64,000 nucleotides of DNA, from NCBI RefSeq assembly GCF_012273895.1, contig NC_052115.1:1302001-1366000 (forward strand), read 5' to 3'. Every line of letters begins with the position of its first letter. The stretch's first letter is position 1. The DNA is from Zerene cesonia. Taxonomy: Eukaryota > Arthropoda > Insecta > Lepidoptera > Pieridae. Under the pieces are notes generated by a model that was not told the DNA's origin, made no database searches, and saw only the letters and a list, made by a program, of their open reading frames with translations. The position numbers and the translations under genes are program-made. This document shows, one piece after another, positions 37,201 to 52,200 of the stretch.

Positions 37201-40200
37201 ATGTATATGTAAAATGGCATTCCAAGTTCAGTAAGCAAATAAATGTAAAACAATGCATTTATTCTGTTGCAGCAAAAGAAAAACATGAACGCCATTTTCT
37301 TTTATTATAATGTTTAGTACAATAACCAAAGGCGCTGGCAAAACTGATTATTATGTTCTTATAATGTTTAGTACCCAAGGTGCTGGCAAAACTGAGTATT
37401 ATGCTCTCAAAGTAATCCAGTTATTAATTAGATAAAAAAAGACAGAGACAGAAACACAAGCACGCGCCGATTCAATGCGCCTAATTCTCTAGTGCTGCGC
37501 GCGCGGCGGACCGATCATAGTTCGGTGACTCATCGTAACGTTACCGGGCGTTACACTTTTTCATGAGTGACTCCTAGCCGCAACCTAATTTAAGACGTTG
37601 TCACGTCAAAAACAGCTAAGAGTTAATACAGTGCACCTGTCGCAAAAATATATTATCCTGTTTACTAAATGGCGCAATAAGTCTTCTTTTGATGAAACAT
37701 TACGTATATTTAGTAGTATATGACGGTCGCGAGTTTGTGTGCGTCAAATTGTTTAGACACGTTGTAATTTTGTGAGACTGAACAGATAAAAAAGATGGTA
37801 GAGCGGAACGCTAATCTATATCTATAACTAGCTGTAACCCGCGGCGTCACACGCGTGTTACCCGCGTGAAAAGTAACCTATGTGTTAATCAAGATTATAA
37901 TCTATCGCTGTACCAAATTTCACATAGATACGATAAACTGTTCTCGCGTAAGAGAGTCACAAACATCCATACTTTAGTGTTTATAATATTAGTAGAATTA
38001 TAAAGAAAAGTTGCGAATTTGTGAGTTTGTGACGTTGTAGGTTGGTAATCGAGCTACTGGAGCGCATTAAAAAAATCTTCTATCGTTGAAATTGTACGTT
38101 ATCCCTAAATAATACACACCACAGACGAAACCGGTACGAATGGCTAGTGAATAATATAATAAAAAAAACTAGTCCCAATAATATGAATTATGAACTATGC
38201 AGAAGCGGATATTTCATCAAAGTGATATCTCGTGTTTCGGAGATAATTAAAACAGATTGTTGCAAGAGAATAAATAAAATAGCTTTTAGTGTTCCACTCG
38301 TTAAAGCTGTTATTTTGAATTTACAAACATAACTTTAAATTTATAAATTTCTATTAGATTCTGTTTGTTGCTAAACAACTTAAAACAACAATATTTTGTT
38401 ATACCGCTATGCAACAAACACAAGTGAAAACGTGCATCAATTAAAGTCAATTATAATAATTGAAATTAGACACGTAATGAATAACACGCTTAGTTAAAAG
38501 CGTATCCTACTCCTACTACTCCTACTTATATTATAAATGCGAAAGTTTGTAAGGATGTGTGTGTGTGTGTGTGTGTTTGTTGCTCGTTTACGCAAAAACT
38601 ACTGAACCGATTGCAATGAAAATTGGTACGTAGACAGCTGGACAACTGGAATAACATATAGGTAACTTTTTATACCGACATTCCTACGGAATACGGACTT
38701 ACGCGGGGGAAACCGCGGGGCGCAGCTAGTTATGTTAGTGTACGTTTGATTTTTTATCAATGGCAATATTGCCAGTGCCAGTAAAGGATATTCTTTACTG
38801 ATATTATAAATGTGTTTATCTATCTGTCATGACTCACGGTTACGTCATTGAATTTGATTTTAGTGAGGTTTGTATGGTTTTGATTTTAAAAATCAAGGAC
38901 GGAAGTGTGTCTTACAAATAATTAATTAATCATAGATTTTACAATAATCAAACGCTGTTCACGCAAACATTACTATTCTTTCGGCGCAGTCGGTTAAACA
39001 AAAACTGAACAATGCATTTTAACTGCAATTTGTTTCTTAGCATTAAAAACTGACGTCAAACGTCGTTACCATTATGACGTTGTATTTATTCTCAATCCGT
39101 CTTTCTCTATCGCTTACAAAAGTCTATTTGCATCTCAGTTTCTTAGCGTTCAAATCGTTTTTCAGAACCTGTACCTACCCACTTTCATATACATAGAATC
39201 TAGTAAGACATACATGATGTTATGGGTATAAAACTCTTGTTTTTCCGGAATAGTGGTTTCCTATCATAAGAAAATAAAGTGCCCTTTGCGAGTTGATGCA
39301 ACACAGTTTCACTGATCGATTTTTCTTTAGGGGTAAGTAGGTCGTTAGCCTCTTGTTCTGAACCTAACTAGAATTCGCTTCTGACCCAATCCAGGTTATC
39401 CGGGTAAGATTTGTTACATAAAGCTCGGGAAAGTCTGGCATGCTTGGTCAGCGTTGATTTTAGACAATCTTTACTCCCCATATCACAATATAAAAAAAAA
39501 CCTTGTGGTGTTCCTTAGGCATATAAAAACGAAAGCAAACCAGGCCGAGGCAGGATCACGAGTGGCCGAGGCTAGGCGTTGCTTGGCAAAAAGACGCGGT
39601 TTCGAATCCCGCCTCGTGATCAAATTTTTTCTATTCAATATATTTTATATTCTTTCAATATACTTTATATTATATAGTAGGAACGCCTATCCTCTCGGCC
39701 ACCCGTGATCCCCGCTCAGTAATCGAATTTATTCTACTCTTTCGGTTTTATATGTCTAAGGGATACCCCACGCCATACAACCATAACAACCAATCATCAT
39801 CATCATCATCAGCCCATATGTGTTCCCACTGCTGGGACACAGGCCTCCTAATTTTTAGTTTTATAGCACTGAAATGCTTTATAAATGAGAAATTTTGAAA
39901 GAATAGTTTTTTTTTCTATTCTCTCAAAACTTCTCATTTATAAAGCATTTCAATTTCAATGCAATAAAACTGAAAATTAAAAAAAAATGTTATCAATCCA
40001 TAAGCAAGCTATTTGCATCGCGTGCGACCGTGTTGACGCGTTGCCACGATAAAAGATATTCAATAAAGGTTAAAGCACTTAACAATATTCATGAAGCTAA
40101 TTCAACAGGCGCTAACCGTATATTCAGGTTTTAATATTGCGTATAAAGGCTAGTCCGGGGGCGCGTTTTGCGGGCGAGTTTAATTTTGAATATTTAAGTG

Positions 40201-43200
40201 AGGTTTGTTTGAGCGAATGTGCATTTGGGCAGGATCGTTGGCTCACGACTCTACAGAACTACTTGCGAATCAGATCAATCGGTTGAAAACCTACAGTTAT
40301 TGAGTCACAAAAAAAATCTATCACTCTAATATTATAACTAATGTTAAAGTTTGCTTATTTGGATGTTTGTCCGTGAATCACGCTGAAACTACTTAACGGA
40401 TTTTGATGAAATTTGTCATATACAGACAGGATATGAGCTGACTTGGGTGATAGGGTACTTTATATCCTGGGCGGAGATAAATATACGGGCGGAGACGGAA
40501 CGAGCGTCTACATATATAAATATGTTTAGTTATGTATATGGGAGAGCCCTTAATTTTTATGAATCTTTTGCTTTTATAAATAAAATTATGCTTTTTTGTG
40601 AAAACCATATAGTATTTTTCATTCAATAGCCTTACCTGGTTTATTGAATATTATAAACCCAAAAAAACCTCTATAAACTGATCATCGTTGAGCAAAATGT
40701 CAAGAAAAGGTTCTTACAAAAGTATTTGCGGACTACCCACGTTTTTGCAGCTATAAACAACTATAAATGGCCGAAAGTAAACAGGTTCTTGGATCAATTT
40801 ACGACGGCAAATTTTACATACATTTGTGTGTGTATGTCAAAAGGATGAGGAAAAAACATTGGATTTGAATTATGTAAATGCATTGATAGATTTATGATTA
40901 TTGTTTTAACACGTTTTTATTTACTATTATCTGTATATTGTTATGACTCCTTTAGATGATTTGATCCACTTTCAACGGGCAGATTTAATTCAACCTTTGT
41001 AAACTTATCAAGGAATTAAATAATTTCCTAACGGGTACCCTGTATAAGAGCATATAAGATAATTTAGTTATTATGAATTGTGCTTTAATAACAAAACAAC
41101 AAAGTGTAGTTGAATCTGTTATTATTTTTAACTATATTTATAATTTAAAAACAACTGACATCTTTAGTCGAAATACATAATTGTTCATTGTATCGTATAG
41201 AGATCGCAGCTTGTTCATACACGTAAGTGTACTTAGATCTGTGTTAATTAATTTCAAGAACTGTTGAACTGTGAACTCAAACATTCCTTTCAATTCTAAT
41301 GAAACTTCATATTGAATAAAAACCATATACTATCTGTTAGTACTGTAGTTACTGTCCCCTGATTAGTCCTCTGATTTTTTCTATGAGCGTTGCCGCGTTG
41401 TAGAGAGAAAGGGGGGGGGGGGGNNNNNNNNNNNNNNNATGAAAAAAAACAATATCATTTCTTTCAGATATGCTACCCTATGTAATCAATTAATCAATTT
41501 TCTCTTTCATATTCATCCGAACATGATCCTTGGAGAGACGAGTTTGTAGCCAACATATATGAAACCATTTGTATGGTTTCGTTGTAATATCGACATGATG
41601 TGAGATAAGCATTTATGTGAAATTATTATCGAATTAACGTTTGCGTATGTAAACACTTTGTAAGCTGATTACATCGAGGAGAGAATCGAATATCTAAATA
41701 CTTATTATGTATAATTATATATTATAAGCCAGATCCACAGAGTATTTTATATTACTACGCGAGCCTTATCGTGTCAAAATAATCATCAACATTCGCACAC
41801 GATATCCAAAACTAATATAACAAATGAAAGTTTCCGTGACTTTTGCAAGGCGAAACTGTGATATATGAAGGTCAATGTAACAAAAAATTCTTGGGTTCAG
41901 GGATAGAACAGTTTTTTATTATGGAAATTTGTTTTGTGGTATGGTTTTCAAGGTTTCATGGTAATATATATTTATGGTTAGGTGCTAGCTGATGGATAGC
42001 GTACTTTTAAGTATAGATTTGTTCAATATAGACATATTAATATGGGAGTCGAGCACGCTTAGGCACGAATTGGGACACGACACCTCGCACCGGGGTAGTA
42101 GCGCAGCCTCACAGAAAACCGAAGGCCCGCTTCCTTTTTCTCATCCTTCCCTGTCCACACCTTCTTTCCAGTCGTCACCCCTTTCTTGGTGATCACTTAC
42201 TATTAGGCGAACCACCAGCTCTATTTCTCGCTTAAGGCATTACAATATTTTTTATAATATTTCCAGAGAATGCAAATTCTTAAAGCGAATGGACACTTTT
42301 AGAAACAGTATACCGAGAATAGAGATCTGCTTTAAATTTTAACTCATTGAACATGAATTATATAACCTTTCCGCTTCGCCTGCCTCAATTAGGGAGGAAA
42401 CATGCTGTGCTCCTAATTATACTTAATCACTAAAAACTGATGTATATGTACCTAACGAAGTCAGTAGAGGCTTCAACAACAACGTGAACCAGAACTGAAA
42501 ATTACAACATCTAAAATTACAAAAACATTATAAGAGAATTCATAAATTCCTAATTGTTCCCTAATCCCATTGAGGTGAAACAGACCATCCAACATCCGAG
42601 GTCCTGGAGTCGATGAATAATTAACAAAATAATTACATAACGCGGTATACCGTCTGCAGAGGGACAGTCGTATTTGGGTCGGATAATATTTAGCATCAGC
42701 CCGAAAGATTTGCAAGCGAGATGAAAAATACGCTGAATCGAAACGTACTAATTGGCCTTTGAATAAAAACTTGGTGTACAATGTCGCCTATCTATAATTC
42801 TATAGTAATTTCTATAGAGGCTTATATTAGCAGAATTGAATGTTATTATATTGTACGAACATGTTTATTAAAAAGTTATTACAATATCAGAAAAAAATGT
42901 ATGTATGATTTCGTGAAAAATAAAGGCGGAATCTTTGATCAGCCATAGATGTAATGGTATTGATCAGATCAGTATATATAATATGCGAAGACACGTTGTT
43001 TGTCTATCGCGTATTCAAATTGATATCCCACATGACATCCGTAACGCACCCAGAACGAGCTTCACACCGCTAGATGGCGTTGTAATTAAAAAAAACAATT
43101 TTGTAATAAATCAATAATTAATCCTCACCTTCCGCTATCGCGCCTCAACGACCACCGTCTCGATGTCCAGGCGCGAATCATTATTCACCTTGTCACATTA

Positions 43201-46200
43201 CTGAACCACACCAGATCACTAACACGCACTCGGTCACGGTTTATTGTTACTTTGTGTTCATCGTGTTGGCTAATAAATTGATGGTAGTTTTAGGGAATAT
43301 GCGGGTAGTTTGTAAAGTTGGTTTATATGATGTTCCTTTTGCTGTGAGGAAATTATTTGTTTACATTATTTCTTCTTATGAGACTACGCTGAACGGAATG
43401 CCCTTGACCTAATATTTAACAATGTTTATATGTAGGTCGAAAAGTAAAAGCAAACTAATGAAAAATTTAAAGCCTCAACTAGAGTTCTAATAAATATTTT
43501 TTATATTTCATTTGCATTTGAAAAACAACAGTTATGTTTACACTGAAAACATAAGAGATAACAGACGTAAATCCACTTATAATCTAACTCATAACGATTA
43601 AAACATGTTGGTTTTAACTTTAATTACACGGTTTCAACGAGTGAGGAAAATAAGTTTAAAATTTGACAGGGGGACATCGGGAGGCACCATATTACATATA
43701 TAAAAGAATCATCCAAATCGATTCACCCAGTCGAAAGTACCGTGGTAACAAAGCCAGAAATAAAACAAATATATATACTACAGTAATTAACAACCTCCTC
43801 CATTATTGAAGTCGGCTGAAAAAACGTTTAGTCAAATTGAGTAAAGGAATAAAAGTATCCGTAAAAAGCAGAACTAAGCGGGAGTCTGTCTGCAAATAGA
43901 TGCCAAGTTATTTTTAAAGTATAAGTGCCGTAACGGGCTTTATCACAATCTTCAGCTATTGCTAGTGACTCTACAAATCTGTTGAGTGCTTTAAAATTGA
44001 ATATTATCTCTGCTATTATAGAAAAACGTTAAGATATGTTCCTATTTGATTAAAAAAAAAAGAAATTACCGATTCCATGACCATCATAGTTTTTATCATA
44101 TTACGAGTATATTCTTCGTTTGTAATCAATTTCAGTATACGATGACACATTTTTTTAAATTTAGAATTATTTTTTAGTTACGGGTATGATAAAAAAAAAC
44201 AAATAACACAACAATTACACGTAAATCAAAAACCCATCGTGATTTATGGATTAAGCATTTGTAACGATGTAATATTTTAAATGATAAATTCATTCAAGGT
44301 CATTGACAACCTACAGATTCTCCGACGCTCGGGCCNNNNNNNNNNNNNNNNNNNNNNNNNNNNNNNNNNNNNNNNNNNNNNNNNNNNNNNNNNNNNNNNN
44401 NNNNNNNNNNNNNNNNNNNNNNNNNNNNNNNNNNNNNNNNNNNNNNNNNNNNNNNNNNNNNNNNNNNNNNNNNNNNNNNNNNNNNNNNNNNNNNNNNNNN
44501 NNNNNNNNNNNNNNNNNNNNNNNNNNNNNNNNNNNNNNNNNNNNNNNNNNNNNNNNNNNNNNNNNNNNNNNNNNNNNNNNNNNNNNNNNNNNNNNNNNNN
44601 NNNNNNNNNNNNNNNNNNNNNNNNNNNNNNNNNNNNNNNNNNNNNNNNNNNNNNNNNNNNNNNNNNNNNNNNNNNNNNNNNNNNNNNNNNNNNNNNNNNN
44701 NNNNNNNNNNNNNNNNNNNNNNNNNNNNNNNNNNNNNNNNNNNNNNNNNNNNNNNNNNNNNNNNNNNNNNNNNNNNNNNNNNNNNNNNNNNNNNNNNNNN
44801 NNNNNNNNNNNNNNNNNNNNNNNNNNNNNNNNNNNNNNNNNNNNNNNNNNNNNNNNNNNNNNNNNNNNNNNNNNNNNNNNNNNNNNNNNNNNNNNNNNNN
44901 NNNNNNNNNNNNNNNNNNNNNNNNNNNNNNNNNNNNNNNNNNNNNNNNNNNNNNNNNNNNNNNNNNNNNNNNNNNNNNNNNNNNNNNNNNNNNNNNNNNN
45001 NNNNNNNNNNNNNNNNNNNNNNNNNNNNNNNNNNNNNNNNNNNNNNNNNNNNNNNNNNNNNNNNNNNNNNNNNNNNNNNNNNNNNNNNNNNNNNNNNNNN
45101 NNNNNNNNNNNNNNNNNNNNNNNNNNNNNNNNNNNNNNNNNNNNNNNNNNNNNNNNNNNNNNNNNNNNNNNNNNNNNNNNNNNNNNNNNNNNNNNNNNNN
45201 NNNNNNNNNNNNNNNNNNNNNNNNNNNNNNNNNNNNNNNNNNNNNNNNNNNNNNNNNNNNNNNNNNNNNNNNNNNNNNNNNNNNNNNNNNNNNNNNNNNN
45301 NNNNNNNNNNNNNNNNNNNNNNNNNNNNNNNNNNNATTCCCTAATAAATTTTATGACAAAAAAAAACACAAAAAGAAAAATACACACCCCACACGGTTTT
45401 ATCAAACAAACTACATAAGAACTGCCAACCGAGTTCTAGAAGTATCCATCAACAAGGATGGAAGGTTAATTGAAAAACTTCAAGCTCAAAGGAACGAACA
45501 CGCTTGCCGCTAAAACATTATCATGTTATTATTAAAGCAGTGTGAGAATTCGCAGAATGGGCGTCAGTAGCACAATGGGCGACACCGACACAGTCTAGAA
45601 AACTCTAACGGTCCGCCAAGCTATATGGTTTTGTCCACCTGGTAATGGGGGTACGATTTTCGTTCGTTGTTCACCAGGGTTTCCTGGTTTCCTATTTTTA
45701 TGAATGCCGTTGTTACGTACAAACAAAAAGGTCGAGTTGAAGTGAGAGGTGGGACTCCGCACAATACAATTGTCACGAATCGATAAATTGTACTATAGAT
45801 GTACGATCGATTGAAATTTATATATCCGCACATTTAAGAGTATTAATTTAGTAAGAGTGTAGGATTAGTTAAAAATAACTATCTCTGGAACTTCTGAGAC
45901 AATAAAATAAATCTTTAGATGTAGATTTATGTAGTTCATAATGCCTGCGGGGCCAGCGATCGGATATCATTTAATAAGATAATCTTTATGTACATTTAAA
46001 TCTCTTGTTAAGAATTATTTTCTATCTCCATAATGTTGTTTTGACTCTGTTCTATGTTATATTGCTTTTCTCTCCTCTCTATTATTTCTCTCTTTACTGC
46101 ATATTTATACTACCCTTGCTCCTATGTGCATTAATTTGTTATCTATATATTTGTACACTTGTATGTATTTATACACTTTCTACCTTTTCAAAATTTATAT

Positions 46201-49200
46201 TTCCTATATCCAAAGGTTGCCTGAAAGAAAACGCTTCTAAGCGATAAGGCGCCAAATTGTACAGTAGATATTGTTTATTGTTTTTTGTTAACTGTATGTG
46301 CATTGTACAATAAAGTGTTAATAAATAAATAAAAATAAAAATAAAAATAAATAAGGTAACGGTAACGCAATAAAAGAAATTGCGCAATATAAGACAGGGT
46401 GTTTATGGTAAAACAAGCCGTATTTTATCGCGATCTGTTGAAACAGAAAGTCAAACGGGGTATTTACCCAAATCAGCTTAGAACGAATGCGCATTTAAAT
46501 ATAAAGTGAAGATTTCTTCTTATTCTTGTTTCTTTTATATGTTCACGCAAAGAATTTTCGAATTTAGAAGATAAGAACAAAATGCAACTTCAAAAATACC
46601 GTTTAATCACTACATAGTATAAAACATAGTCACTTTCTCTGTCCCTAGGTCCCTATGTATGCTTAGATCTTTAAAACTACGCAACGGATTTTGATGGGGT
46701 TTTGTTTATAGATAGAGTGATTCAAGAGGAAGGTTTATATGTATAATGAGATGTATTAAACTACTCTGGATTTAACGCGTGCGAAGCCGCGGGCAAAAGC
46801 TAATGTTTCATATAAATAAATTGTATCACCTGCTGCCGTCGGGCGAACACCGTCAAATTACCAACCAAAAGGTTAACTTCACCGCGGAAATGTCAAAGGT
46901 CAAAAGTTACTTTATCGACGTCAGCTTTAACATTATTAGAGGGAGCTAACTCTTCTCATATCATATTGCCCTGGAGTGATTACTTAGGGAAATAGCTTAT
47001 ATTGCGCCGTCAAAAAGCTGTATGTAATGATCGTTTAGGTTTATAAATGAGCGTTTGTAACATCATCAATGTTAACTGTTTATGGGCGTAGTACTTTACT
47101 TGCTTTTCCATCAAAAAATCGGTGGTGCGCAGGCATCTGCTCCATTTGACGTCATAAATACTTTTTATTTTCTTTATTTATTTATTTAACTCATTATTGT
47201 ACATGACAAACGAAAACACAAATGGAAACAATAACACGACAACAATATAGTACAATCGGCGGCATTATCACTGGGGAGTGATCTCTACCAGGCAACCGCG
47301 GGAGAAAGGCAACCGCGGGAGAAAGGCAAAAGCGAAATTTTAATAAAATTCCTTTCTTTGTTTATCATAGCATTTTTTGTGTTTGATTCTACGCGAGTAT
47401 TTATAAATTAAAGACTTTTTAATCGCGATTTATTCATATTATTTTTCCACATGTTTCGAACCTTACACAGCGAGCGTGGTCGTGGTCGGTGTTAAAAATC
47501 ATAATTTTTTCGCTTATCATTTTATCCGACAATCTTACTAAGATCACCAGTTTCACCACGCTTGGAAACATCCACTACTAATCGATTATGACGCTTGATA
47601 TCGTGTGCTTGCATTGGCCTGCCTTCCAGCTCAATTATACTCATAAAATATTGTATATTTTGCATGGTTTTCATTTACCCATGTGTAGCCTTAATTACGA
47701 TCACATTTACATCAATAATAATGTGGACTAGCTGCGCCCCGCGGTTTCACCCGTGTAAGTCCGTATCCCGTACGAATATTGGGATAAAAATTTGCCTTTA
47801 TGTTATTTCAGTTGTCCCGCTGTCTATGTACCAAATTTTATTGCAATCGGTTCAGTAGCCTTTGCGTGAAAGAGCAAAAAACACACACACACATCCTTAC
47901 AAACTTTCGCATTTATATTAGTAGGATTAGTTTGAACAATGCTTTTATTCCCGTTATTTAAAAAGCTTAAATTGGTTTTAGGACAAGATAAGACAACGTA
48001 AGATTTCCGACTTAATTGCGTATTTGTAAATTTTATTTTTGTCGTATATACAGCGCTTCCAGTTCCTTAACTCATTCGCAGTCACAAGTATCCACAAATG
48101 AAGCGGAATTTACGCAGACAAGAAATACACAGGCGATTAAACTAAATGGCGAGAAAACGAGACGGAAACCCACAAATTACGAAACATGGAAGTGATTAGC
48201 TCGCTCCTTGGCTGCGATTTTCTCGGGAAAAGCCACGATATTTCCTAGCTGCAGCCTATATGGAGTTTATTCTTACAGTTACGTGGTTAATTGGCGATAT
48301 AAAACACTGAATATTTTCTTAATAATTGGTCATTATTGTTTCTTCGATTACTTATTTCACTGATTTCTGATATTTCAATACAAAAGTCACAGAGAAGAAA
48401 TTCAACTACAAAATTTAAATACCTAGAAAGACGGATATACAACCTCAGTTAGCTTAGAATAATCATTATATTTCCGTCGAGACATAAGGCTTTTTATATT
48501 TTATCTACCCACTATCTATCTATGCATCAATTGAATTATATTGGATGTATTTGAATCAGAAAGATTTGTTTTTACAAACGCTGCTCAATTATAGAAATAC
48601 TTCATATCAAAGTAAGTATTAAAATAAAATCCAGTATGTTTTCAAGAATAGGGATGTTACTCCTGAAATTTTCCAACCCAGTCCAAATAGATGTTAGCAA
48701 AGAGCCATATTCTGGTATCGGTGTATACCCATTCGAACATTCGTCAAACTATCACGAGTATGTAGCCAATGAATGAATAAATCCGATAGAAGCCGCACAA
48801 TCTCGATCCGCATACCACACCTCATTACACATTACGCGATTACCTATTAACTTCTGTCGTGAAGGCATTTTCGTTATAGGCTTACATTGAAACATTCAAT
48901 AGCGATGGAGGGAGGGCCTGAAAACGAGGAATTTGCTGGTCGGGACAGGCGGTACTTCAATACCTTGGATTCTTATGAATGATCTTCGTATTAAAAAAAA
49001 CACATAAACGAAGAAAAGTATAGCGGATATTTTAATTTGTTCTAGGTATCATAAGTTAACATTTATCTATCTAGTGATAAAAGGCGTATATATATCTTAA
49101 TTTTTGGGAGAGGCCTATGTCCAACAGAGGACGTCCTAAAAGGATGCAATGATAAATCTACCAGTTTCCTAAAATCCTAATTTTTTATATTTTGCTTGAG

Positions 49201-52200
49201 ACGTCTGTACACATATAACGTATTATGCTGTTTTATCATATCTTATAGCTATGATATTCGGGAAATCATCAATCAACAATCGATTTGCCGACATCGTGGT
49301 ACTGAAATACTTCTAAGGATCGCACGCCTCTGGGATTAAAGTCTAATCCTATATGGAGAAGAGTATCGTAACATATATTAGAAAAGACATATATCACGGC
49401 TAGATTAAGATATCATTTTAAATGAAATTTTACACCAACATTCTGAACCGGTTTTTGCATGGTTGTGCCTTTCACTGTCTATGATAGTTTTTTTATTTTG
49501 AACCGCTGATAAGATAGTGGCGATTATTATAATAAACTGCGATAAAAATATGGAACAAACATTTATTATTGTTTATTTTTATCAAACAGTTGCGTAATTA
49601 CTCTATACGAACACTAATTATCGATACATTAAATTCGCGATATTGAATTAAACATTCAATCTGAAAACAGATTGGGTTTGAGAGCTGATAGTCCGATAAT
49701 GGGTAGATATTATGGTATGGGTAGATATATTTATTTGATTTTAGCTCGTAGTTCGAAAAATAGTTACGTATTATCTGATTAAAGTGTATTATACATAAGC
49801 GTTTGCCCGCGGCTTCGTACGCGTTAAATTCGGAATAGTTTAATAGATATTATTAAACGCGTAAAAACCTTCCTCTTAAATCACTCTATCTATAAAAAAA
49901 AACCCAACAATGTTGCAGCAACGGATGTTGCGTAGTTTTAAAGATATATAGGGACGGACAGAGATAGCGACTTTGTTTTATAAAATGTAGTGATATTAGA
50001 AATGTGGACCGCATGACGACCACGTCAGCTCAATGCACGAAGACTTCTAGCATATATTATCAATTATTAAGATACACGCGTATAATATTTATTTATTATT
50101 ATAATAAATAAACTTGATTTCACGTTTGTTTGTTGAAATTTAACTGAATAACTACCGTTACCGATTAGAGCATTACCGAGTCACACGAGCGTGCGTCTGT
50201 TAGACACGCTTCAAAGAGGTTCTATCATATCACGTACACAGATAACTAATGAAAATATCATCATCAGCCCATGTATGTTCCCACTGCTGGGGCACAGGCC
50301 TCCTATGAGGGTTCAGGCCATAATCCACCACGCTGGCCAAGTGCGGGTTGGCAGATGTCGCATGTCGTCGAACTTTTGATTTTTGGACATGCCGGTTTTC
50401 TCACGATGTTTTCCTTAACCGTTTTTAAGCAGTGGCGATGTTATCCACATGTGCAGATAAATCGAAAAATCAAATTTCCTAAGCTCGCCCCGGTCTCGAA
50501 CCCCGACTTATCGATTTTGAACTCCGAGGTTCTCACCACTGAGCCACCACTGCTAATGAAAATATAATTATTCATAATTCTTCAAAGAGCCTTGACTTCA
50601 AAATCAATTAAAATCATATAACCCAAAATCAAATTAATGTTAATGGATGTCCTAGATAAAATAAAATTGTGACTACGCACACATCTGCATTAATATGAAG
50701 GTTATTATGTATTTTTGCATTATCCGAAATTGAATCTTGTCCCCGTTATTTTAAATTCTAATTTTGAATTGTTTTATAAGAATAAAGAAGACGTGGTATA
50801 CTGCTTGAAGTCTTATTGATTTGTCTAATGAGTTTTCGGCACCTAATAAAAATCCTCACCTCATATTAAGATCAGAAATGTATTGAATTGATTGATTTTC
50901 GTTTTTAAAATTGTAAAGAATTTTTTAATATTCTCTTTCTCAATCTCTGTTTAACAAATGCGCTTGTTTAATTTATTTTTTTTTAACATAGAACAAGTTC
51001 TATACTATCTAATTATATTAACTTGTATGTGTTAACAATTATATTCGGCGGACTAGCACAGAGAAAAGTCTTATCGTTTACTTTTCTAATAATTGTATAT
51101 ATATAATATGACATTTTGCCTGAAATGGATGTAAAATTTTTAATTGTAAAGAATTTTTTATACTGATATTGTGGTTTTTGCGTGAAAACGTTACAAATAT
51201 ATAAAAGTTTCCTCCGTAAAGAATTTTTTATACTGATGCCGTGGTTTTTGCGTGACAACTTTACAAATATACAAAAAAAAAATAGAAAAGTTTCCAACTT
51301 ATAATATTAGTGTAGATTTCACCCAAAAAACACATATATATCTATTAATATATAATATTATCGAATTTCCTTTACATCAAACGAACCCGGCTCGCTCGCA
51401 ATCAAAGTCATCCTACGCAGATGCGGCTTACTGCGTATTTTCTAACTAATGTGACATTAAGAGCAATATTAAATCGATACATTTGTATTTTATTTATGAG
51501 CATTTTCAAAATCGTATGAAAAATATTTGTGCGGAATGTCGATTAAATTCGACACGTGTTTAACTCGAGCGTCGCATTTTAGTTTTCTATAATTAATTTC
51601 GCATGTAAGTGCTAATATTGCATAGAGAGAGTGTAGGTTCTACACAAAAAATAAATAGGTGGAGGATTAAAATATAAATAAAATCACGTAAACACGTTGG
51701 TATTAAAATATAGAGTCTACATGGTTCCAGTTAAAAATTAGTTGTGTTTTTTTTTTCAAATTACAACACACACACATACAAAACACTGACATTTACACGC
51801 CATAGATAAATCACGGAAATCAAAAATAAATACAAAAATAAATATATAACAACAGTTTTCCTCGATCGTTAGCAAGCCAAACCAACCAACCCGTATTTCA
51901 TATCAGCACTGTATGCACCAAATATTTACAATGTAAAATTCAAATTTCGCCTACAATAAGGGCTAGTTCACACAACGTTTTGTCCTTATTACACACGATA
52001 ACGTATTTTATCGATCCGCAGCGCTGCCACGGCACGTGCGTACTGCACCGCGGTCGGTCGCGCACTGAGACACGCGTAGAAAAACGGTCAATGATTTGTT
52101 ATACAGATGCGGACGCTGGTATGAAGTTACCGAAATTAGCGATAATACATAAACGTCTCGCGATGTCAAATCGTGGTAGGTCAGGGTTAGACGCATGTAG

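Noticed and set aside
38558..38580. GT microsatellite as an independent feature
   Set aside because: It is an expansion of the GTGTGTG segment that belongs to the Lep1-like Helitron.
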